A DNA stretch of 64,000 nucleotides, from assembly GCF_014131695.1 (NCBI RefSeq), contig NZ_CP036346.1, forward strand, positions 1,674,001 through 1,738,000, in the 5' to 3' direction. Both the position numbers and the translations under genes were made by a program. Of this stretch, positions 58,335-64,000 are shown piece by piece (the first letter of the stretch is position 1; each line of letters opens with the position of its first letter). Origin of the DNA: Thomasclavelia ramosa DSM 1402. GTDB lineage: Bacteria > Bacillota_I > Bacilli_A > Erysipelotrichales > Coprobacillaceae. The notes under the pieces are model-generated. The model did no database searches and was not told where the DNA came from. It was given only the letters and a program-made list of their open reading frames with translations.

Positions 58335-60555
58335 GTCCTAATTCCTCCTTTGATAATTGTGAATATGCGATTTCTTGATAGACATCGCAATTTTTCATTA
58401 ACTCTTCATGGGTTCCTTTTCCAACAATCTTACCTTCATCTAAAACAATGATTTGTTCAGCTCCCATAATTGAAGCAATACGTTGTCCGACAATCAATAC
58501 TGTATTTTTAGTCTTCTTAACCATCTTATCTAATTCTTGACGTAATTTAGCATCTGTCTTGAAATCTAGAGCTGAAAAACTATCATCAAAAATAAAGATT
58601 TCTGGATTTTTAGCAATAGCTCGAGCAATTGCTAAACGTTGTTTTTGACCGCCAGATACATTTGTTCCACCTTGTGAAATTTCACTATCTAATCTTTCTT
58701 CTTTATTATCAATAAATTCTTTTGCCTGAGCTACCCGAATTACTTCTTCAAGTTCATCGTCTGTAGCCTCAGGTGCACCATAAGTTAAATTTGATCTAAT
58801 GGTTCCTGAGAATAATAATCCTTTTTGAGGTACTAAACCAATTTTATCTCTTAAATCATGTTGATTAACATCACGAATATCAACACCATCAATCTTAATA
58901 TTACCTTCAGTTACTTCATAAAAGCGAGGAATTAAATTGATTAACGTACTTTTACCGGATCCCGTTGAACCGATAAATGCTGTAGTTTCACCAGGCTTTG
59001 CAGTAAAACTAATATTTTCTAATACTGCTTCATTAGCACCAGGATATTTAAATGTAACATTATTGAATTCAACTAAACCTTTTTTACTTTCAATAAAAGC
59101 TTTAGGTTCCTTAGGATCAACAATTTTAGGTTCCATTGAAATAACTTCATAAATACGATCTGCTGCTACACTAGCCCGTGGCAACATAATTGAAATCATT
59201 GCAATCATCAAAAATGACATAATAATTTGCATTGCATACTGCATAAAAGCCATCATTTGTCCGATTGCAATATTACCTAAATCAATTTGTTTTGCTCCAT
59301 AATATACAATCAATAATGTTACTACATTAAAAATGAACATCATAATCGGCATTAATGAAGCCATTGTTCGATTGACAAACAAATTGACATTTGTTAGATC
59401 ACCATTAGCCTTTTCAAATCTTTCTTCACTATGCTTTTCATTACCAAATGCCCTAATTACTAGCATACCTGAAAGATTTTCCCGCATTGTTAAATTTAAA
59501 CGGTCAATTAATGATTGTACGATCTTAAACTTTGGCATCACAATTGCAAAAGTAACACCAATCAAACAAAAAATCACCAATAAAACTAAACCAATAATCC
59601 AAGTCATTGATGGTGTATTATTAAAAGCTTTGATCAAGGCCCCAATTCCCATCATTGGAGCAAAACATACTATTCGAATGAACATAATTACGACCATTTG
59701 TACTTGGGTAATATCATTCGTTGTTCTTGTAATCAGTGATGCAGTTGAAAACTTATTGAATTCTTCATTTGAAAAACTTTCAACTTTCTCAAAAACATCA
59801 CGACGTAATAATCTCGAAACACCAGCCCCAACCTTACTAGCCAAGAACCCACAAGCAACAGCACATACAGTACCAGCTAATGCAATTGCTAACATTTTTA
59901 ACCCAGACCATAAAATATAGTCATTTTGAATCTTATCAGTATCACAACCTAGTCTAGAATATTCTGCTTTTACACCGTTACCGGCAGCAATTTTTAAAGT
60001 TGATTCACCCATCGTTTCCATCTGACTATCAATTTTACTAAACATTTTAGCTTTAGTTGTATTATCCATCATTGCTAAAGCATCGTAAGGTGTCATATTT
60101 GGCGGTAATTGCCCAAACTGTTCTTGATATTCTTTACTATTTTTATCCATTCCATCAATTGATGTTACCATCAACATTGGTTTAACTAAAATACTCTCTA
60201 AACGGTCTAATTTTTTTTCACTTAGATCTTTTAATTTATAGATATTTTGACCTTTTGCTTTAGGAAACTTATCTAAAGTATCTTTATCAAGATTACTGGG
60301 TTCAACTAATTTATATGCATCCATAAATTGTTGCTGATCCTCTTCATCCATCAGTACTAATAAATGATTATATGTTTCTTCACTCAAAACATCACTTACT
60401 GCACTATCAAAGCCACCAGCCTGAATTCCTACCGAAACGATATCCGACATATAATCAGGTAATGCTAATTCTGATTGTGATTGTAAGAATAATAATCCTA
60501 CACAAAGTAGAATTGGTGCCCAAAACTTTTTAAAATAATGTTTTAATTTTAGCAT
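58327..60555 (-). CDS. ABC exporter half-transporter with large extracytoplasmic insert
   Basis: 742 residues, about 165 more than its paralogue at 12043-13761. Between helix 1 (11-28) and helix 2 (about 218-240) lies a soluble hydrophilic domain rich in Asp, Lys and Met (about 40-210), predicted outside. Then the usual exporter domain and ATPase: IGSTGSGKST, VSGGQKQRLAIARA, IFIFDDSFSALD with Asp in place of the catalytic Glu, and VGQRIAS in place of the H-loop His. It is the degenerate half of the heterodimer. The start overlaps the marR stop by one base. Confidence 0.88.
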   Translation of the reverse strand: MLKLKHYFKKFWAPILLCVGLLFLQSQSELALPDYMSDIVSVGIQAGGFDSAVSDVLSEETYNHLLVLMDEEDQQQFMDAYKLVEPSNLDKDTLDKFPKAKGQNIYKLKDLSEKKLDRLESILVKPMLMVTSIDGMDKNSKEYQEQFGQLPPNMTPYDALAMMDNTTKAKMFSKIDSQMETMGESTLKIAAGNGVKAEYSRLGCDTDKIQNDYILWSGLKMLAIALAGTVCAVACGFLASKVGAGVSRLLRRDVFEKVESFSNEEFNKFSTASLITRTTNDITQVQMVVIMFIRIVCFAPMMGIGALIKAFNNTPSMTWIIGLVLLVIFCLIGVTFAIVMPKFKIVQSLIDRLNLTMRENLSGMLVIRAFGNEKHSEERFEKANGDLTNVNLFVNRTMASLMPIMMFIFNVVTLLIVYYGAKQIDLGNIAIGQMMAFMQYAMQIIMSFLMIAMISIMLPRASVAADRIYEVISMEPKIVDPKEPKAFIESKKGLVEFNNVTFKYPGANEAVLENISFTAKPGETTAFIGSTGSGKSTLINLIPRFYEVTEGNIKIDGVDIRDVNQHDLRDKIGLVPQKGLLFSGTIRSNLTYGAPEATDDELEEVIRVAQAKEFIDNKEERLDSEISQGGTNVSGGQKQRLAIARAIAKNPEIFIFDDSFSALDFKTDAKLRQELDKMVKKTKNTVLIVGQRIASIMGAEQIIVLDEGKIVGKGTHEELMKNCDVYQEIAYSQLSKEELGHE

Positions 60556-61007
60556 TATTCTTCTCCTTTACATTTTTCAATATTCTTTTTCATGATATTA
60601 ATAACATCATTAATAACAGTTATCTGTTCCTTAGAAACCCCTTCAAACATAATCATTGTTTTTTCTTTCATAATTTTGATTGCCGCCTCAATAAATACCT
60701 CTCCAGTTTTTGTAATATTTAAAATATAATTACGTTTATCATTTTTATCTTGTGTTCTAGTTAAATAACCCAGTTTTTCAAGGCGCTGCAATCTCACTGA
60801 TAAAGTCGCTTTAGTAATATTTAACTTCTTTGCTAAAGCATTTTGATTAATGTTTTGATGATTCTGCAACATAAATAATAACCTTGTTTGATCCGGTGAT
60901 ATATCAAACTTTTCTGTTTTTTCCATCATCATATAATGCATTGTTTTATTTAACCCTTGAAAATTATTAATTACTTCTTCAACATCATCAAAACTTATCT
61001 CTTCCAT
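60555..61007 (-). CDS. MarR family repressor of ABC operon 2
   Basis: 150 residues. Winged helix: NQNALAKKLNITKATLSVRL QRLEKLGYLTR (split), wing KNDKRNYI. AAAGGAGG site. First gene of a three-gene unit with overlapping junctions and two ABC half-transporters. Three GTTAG-N4-CTAAC boxes cover its promoter, so autorepression is likely. It resembles in layout the MarR/ABC/ABC unit at 10185-14188. Confidence 0.88.
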   Translation of the reverse strand: MEEISFDDVEEVINNFQGLNKTMHYMMMEKTEKFDISPDQTRLLFMLQNHQNINQNALAKKLNITKATLSVRLQRLEKLGYLTRTQDKNDKRNYILNITKTGEVFIEAAIKIMKEKTMIMFEGVSKEQITVINDVINIMKKNIEKCKGEE

Positions 61008-61026
61008 GATGTACCTCCTTTCATTA

Positions 61027-61090
61027 GTTAGATGACTAACTATTCCGTTAGTACACTAACTATTATAGTTAGTCTACTAACCATTGTCAA
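61027..61090 (-). promoter_or_regulatory. MarR operon 2 promoter with three operators
   Basis: Perfect promoter on the minus strand: TTGACA (61090-61085), 17-base spacer, TATAAT (61067-61062). Three palindromes GTTAG-N4-CTAAC lie at 61068-61081 (filling the spacer), 61047-61060 and 61027-61040, spaced 20-21 bases, two helical turns. Confidence 0.9.
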
Positions 61091-61189
61091 CTATTTTATA
61101 ATCAAGTAGCGAAAAATTTTAAATAATTTTCCTCTCTTACACCACTGTCCATACGGTTCCATATACGGCAGTTTAATTAAATTTCAATT

Positions 61190-61703
61190 TATATCTCAAT
61201 AAATAATAATCCAAACAACTAACTAGTCTTTATGTGCTAGCCTTTCTTTTGCTACAGCACGCACAACACATGTTTTAGTTATCACGAATTAATAGCGTAT
61301 GATATTTGTCTTGCTCTACCATGATTGACCCAAGTTTTCTAACACCATGACTAGGCTTTGGTATTTCAACCCTTTTAACAGGTTGTGGTTTGTAAAACCT
61401 TGTTTCGATTTGTCTTTTGATGTCTTTCTAGTTTTAATTAACATAATCTTTTATTTCATCATTGGCTACATACATTATCCACACGACTTGTACTTTTATA
61501 GACAAGTATCATATTTTTCTTAGATAAGACTTCCTCTAATAATTTAGACATAATTTGCATGCTCTTCTCCTTTTCACTTTCTAATGCCTAGATCCTAGTG
61601 TATATGTCCTTTGGCTCAAATACATTTCCGATGCACTATGCGATTCGTCGACAACTACGTTCACGAAGGACTTTCACCCTAAATGTATGACAAGTCGTCA
61701 TAC
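61190..61703 (-). mobile_element. Decayed group II intron with reverse transcriptase remnant
   Basis: The minus strand from 61703 starts GTATGACGACTTGTC and then TTTAGGGTGAAAGTCC, a group II intron 5' end. Further on a frame reads MSKLLEEVLSKKNMILVYK, stops, and another gives RQIETRFYKPQPVKRVEIPK and HGVRKLG, matching the N-terminal region of intron maturase/reverse transcriptases. A late stretch RAVAKERLAHKD may be the C-terminal end. Most of the enzyme is deleted. It begins directly after the T-run of the terminator at 61705-61730. Left limit uncertain. Confidence 0.75.
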
Positions 61704-61704
61704 T

Positions 61705-61730
61705 TAAAAAGATGTCAAATTTGACATCTT
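61705..61730 (-). terminator. Terminator of the C_GCAxxG_C_C gene
   Basis: AAGATGTCAAA and TTTGACATCTT (61709-61719, 61720-61730) form a 22-base perfect palindrome, with T-run on the minus strand; it overlaps the stop codon at 61729. Confidence 0.85.
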
Positions 61731-62148
61731 AATCAACTAAATATTTTTCTAGTAATCTTACTACTTCAGCAATTAAATCATCACAAGTAGCACGATTAAC
61801 TTTTTTATTTGTTTCCCGTAATCCTAGTAGTTCTCCACAAACCACTGATCCATGAGAATCTTCAAATTCTTTACACAAAGCTGCTACTTTTTCATTAACA
61901 AATTTTTTTTGTTTAACATCTGCTTCACCTTTACCATATTTAAGTCCTAAAGCCATAGCCCCACCAGTTAAAGTTCCGCAAATTTCTCTTGTCATCCCGA
62001 CACCGCCACCAAAACCATAAGCAATAGTCATTGCCCTATCCATATCTAAATCAAATAAATCCACATATGCCCCAAGTACTGCCTGAGCGCAGTTATAACC
62101 TGAATGATGTAAAGCATATGCTTTTTTCACTCTTTCATCAATATTCAT
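61729..62148 (-). CDS. C_GCAxxG_C_C family (putative redox) protein
   Basis: 139 residues with the family pattern: GYNCAQAVLGAY, YGFGGGVGMTREICGTLTGG (the GxGGGxG...CG..TGG core) and VVCGELLG. Three conserved Cys. Such proteins are thought to bind a metal or redox cofactor, but no activity is established. Single gene, weak GTGAGG site, own terminator into which a group II intron later inserted. Confidence 0.82.
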   Translation of the reverse strand: MNIDERVKKAYALHHSGYNCAQAVLGAYVDLFDLDMDRAMTIAYGFGGGVGMTREICGTLTGGAMALGLKYGKGEADVKQKKFVNEKVAALCKEFEDSHGSVVCGELLGLRETNKKVNRATCDDLIAEVVRLLEKYLVD

Positions 62149-62239
62149 AATTTAGCCTCACTTTTATATAATTTAATTATAGTTTAGTGATAATTATAAT
62201 CGATGTCAAGACATTAACAATTATGTATTCGTCTTGAAT

Positions 62240-63046
62240 CTAACCCTTTAGAAAAAACTCACCATACAATAAATCATGATCAGAAAATGATGATTTTTTC
62301 AAACCACAATTCTTTAATTCAAAAAAATCTGCATAAAAAATATTATCAGGTGCTGCAAATTCGCAGAAAGTCTTGTATTTTTTATTCTCGTTGATACACT
62401 TTACCCCTTCCATTTTAAATTTATTGTTCATTTTAAATGAATTAAAATCACCAGCTAAGATGCTGTAACTGTTAAAATCAACATGCTTTTTTACATAATC
62501 CATTTGTTTAATACGATATTGATTATCCGCATAAGTTAAATGGGTATTATAAATATTAATTATCTGCTCATTAAAATAGAGCTTTGTTCTTGTAAGGATA
62601 CGCGGTTCCCTTATTATGCTATTTGGTAATCGTTGAGCCATAACTTCTATTATAGAATATTTACTTAAGATTCCCAAACCATAGTAACCACTTAAAATCC
62701 ACATGGTAGGATAAAAATAATAATAACAATATCCACTAGAATTTGCCATGATTTTTAGCATGTCAAAATTGCCTGAACGTAAAGAATTCTTATCTACCTC
62801 TTGCAAACAAATAATATCAAGTTTTAAATCAATAATATCCTTATTAAAACTTTTTAAATCATTTTTCCCATAATTTAAGGATTTTATATTATATGTTCCT
62901 ATCCCCAAGGTATTAGTCTTTAAATTTTGAATCTTTTTTTGATCAACAAATTTATAACAATACTCATTAGTTAAGATGCTATAATAATAACGACCTGATA
63001 TTATCATCAATAATATCTTAATTATTAATTTAAACTGTTTATTCAT
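62240..63046 (-). CDS. Endonuclease/exonuclease/phosphatase-fold hydrolase, membrane anchored
   Basis: 268 residues: an N-terminal hydrophobic segment (7-25), then the EEP fold with GIGTYNIKSL (Asn), ICLQEVDKN (metal Glu), IYNTHLTY (His/Thr), LAGDFNSF (Asp/Asn) and SDHDLLYGEF (Asp/His). All catalytic positions are present. Such secreted or membrane-bound EEP proteins can be sphingomyelinase-, nuclease- or phosphoesterase-like. The substrate cannot be told from sequence. No partner gene. Confidence 0.82.
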   Translation of the reverse strand: MNKQFKLIIKILLMIISGRYYYSILTNEYCYKFVDQKKIQNLKTNTLGIGTYNIKSLNYGKNDLKSFNKDIIDLKLDIICLQEVDKNSLRSGNFDMLKIMANSSGYCYYYFYPTMWILSGYYGLGILSKYSIIEVMAQRLPNSIIREPRILTRTKLYFNEQIINIYNTHLTYADNQYRIKQMDYVKKHVDFNSYSILAGDFNSFKMNNKFKMEGVKCINENKKYKTFCEFAAPDNIFYADFFELKNCGLKKSSFSDHDLLYGEFFLKG

Positions 63047-63154
63047 TTATTTACCTCAATTATTTACTAATTTATTATTGGATAAATTAGTAATTTTAAT
63101 ACAATCAAAATATTTATCTAACTTTCAAAATTCTAATCTGATTCAACTAAAAAT

Positions 63155-63188
63155 AAAAAAGATATAGACAGTTAATTTGCCTATATCT
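63155..63188 (-). terminator. Terminator of proA
   Basis: Minus strand AGATATAG, 13-base loop, CTATATCT, then T-run; overlaps the proA stop codon. Confidence 0.8.
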
Positions 63189-64000
63189 ATCTTATTTGCC
63201 CATTCCCAAATATTTTATATTTTGTTGATGTCATTTCCTGCAGTCCAATTGGGCCACGTGCATGTAATTTTTGAGTACTAATTCCAACTTCAGCGCCAAA
63301 TCCAAATTCTCCACCATCAGTAAAACGAGTTGAAGCATTATGATAAACACAGGCAGAATCTAAAGAATCCATAAAATATCTAGCTGTATCTTCATTATCA
63401 GTAATAATACTTTCAGAATGTTTGGTTGAATAATCATAGATATGCTCAATCGCTTCATTGATATCATTCACAACTTTAATATTACAAATATAATCATCAT
63501 ATTCAGTAGCATAATTCTTGGTTGTTGCCTTATTGCCTTCTAGATATTTTAAAACTATTTCATCACCAAATATCTTAATTTTATCAAACCTTGGTTTTAA
63601 TAACGTTAAAAATTCATTTGCAACACCTTGATGAACTAAAATAGTTTCAATCGCATTACAAACTGAAGGACGAGAAATTTTAGCATTAACTGCAACTTCA
63701 ACAGCCATTTCTAAATCAGCTTCTTGATCAATGTATAGATGACAAATTCCTGCACCAGTTTCAATTACTGGGACAGTTGCATTATTTACAACATGTTGAA
63801 TCAACCCTGCTCCCCCCCGAGGAACGACAACATCTATATAATTATTGGCTGTGATAACTTCAGTAACAACACTACGATCTGTTTTCTCAATCAAATTAAC
63901 AACATTTTCAGGTAAAATATTTGTGATTGCCTCTTTGATTACCCTTACTAGAGCAATATTAGAATTAATCGCTTCTTTTCCGCCTTTTAGAATACAAACA
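63187..64000 (-). CDS. proA: Gamma-glutamyl phosphate reductase, 5' end outside window
   Basis: The frame is open to the window edge, so the N-terminus is missing. Residues read ILKGGKEAINSN, VVVPRGGAGLIQHV, then the catalytic-cysteine region ISRPSVCNAIETILVH and C-terminal TRFTDGGEFGFGAEVGIST, ARGPIGLQEMTSTKY. ProA reduces gamma-glutamyl phosphate to glutamate semialdehyde in proline synthesis. proB would be expected to the right. A TTG at 63894 could look like a start, but coding clearly continues upstream. Confidence 0.93.
   Translation of the reverse strand, partial: VCILKGGKEAINSNIALVRVIKEAITNILPENVVNLIEKTDRSVVTEVITANNYIDVVVPRGGAGLIQHVVNNATVPVIETGAGICHLYIDQEADLEMAVEVAVNAKISRPSVCNAIETILVHQGVANEFLTLLKPRFDKIKIFGDEIVLKYLEGNKATTKNYATEYDDYICNIKVVNDINEAIEHIYDYSTKHSESIITDNEDTARYFMDSLDSACVYHNASTRFTDGGEFGFGAEVGISTQKLHARGPIGLQEMTSTKYKIFGNGQIR

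Overview
The window is about 64 kb of very AT-rich chromosome. The codon use, the strong AGGAGG ribosome binding sites, meso-diaminopimelate dehydrogenase, a lipoprotein substrate-binding protein and several MarR/ABC exporter modules all point to a low-GC Firmicute. A gut Erysipelotrichia relative (Coprobacillus or Thomasclavelia type) is my best guess. That is inference from gene content and base composition; no rRNA marker is present. I found no tRNA, rRNA, CRISPR array or intact transposase.

Layout. 1-5.6 kb: a partial small membrane protein, an Mbeg1-like hydrolase, a cell-wall polysaccharide deacetylase with Ig-like repeats and a P-type cation ATPase. 5.6-10.1 kb: a two-gene unit of an orphan substrate-binding lipoprotein and a Cache-HAMP-GGDEF-EAL protein. 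10.2-14.2 kb: MarR regulator plus heterodimeric ABC exporter. 14.3-17.2 kb: a Tet(M)-like ribosomal GTPase fused to a YacP/Rae1-type nuclease. 17.4-22.9 kb: DUF89, RpiR, an SseB-like protein, an XRE regulator and a MATE exporter. 23-29.3 kb: a graveyard of decayed genes (ABC-F, TetR and partner, MazG/DUF2075 chimera) around intact ddh and an rsmH-like gene. 29.9-33.8 kb: methionine gamma-lyase-family enzyme, SDR, efp and a PnuC-like transporter.

34.4-44.5 kb is a defence island. It holds a type I restriction-modification operon in the order hsdM-hsdS-prrC-hsdR, preceded by an SF1 helicase of unfamiliar architecture. The gene inserted between hsdS and hsdR has the ABC-ATPase motifs and the R-x3-E-x31-H triad of the PrrC anticodon nuclease. 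hsdS carries four 12-bp repeats encoding TAEL between its two recognition domains. Together they suggest a restriction system guarded by a tRNA-cutting toxin and able to change its recognition spacer.

45.3-47.2 kb holds broken aldo/keto reductase and LysR genes. 47.6-52.9 kb has purA-guaA (both branches from IMP), a LysR regulator, a FakA C-terminal-like protein and a CinA-like protein. 53.4-61.7 kb contains popT (DUF368), a DUF3795 protein, rarA and a second MarR/ABC/ABC exporter operon. Two decayed group II introns lie there, each starting directly after a rho-independent terminator. The window ends with a C_GCAxxG_C_C protein, an EEP-family phosphohydrolase and partial proA.

Two exporter operons about 47 kb apart share the operator RTTAG-N4-CTAAY over their promoters, so their MarR proteins may cross-talk. 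The strongest candidates for new biology are the GTPase-Rae1 fusion, the PrrC-guarded spacer-variable RM operon with its helicase neighbour, and the binding-protein/c-di-GMP pair.
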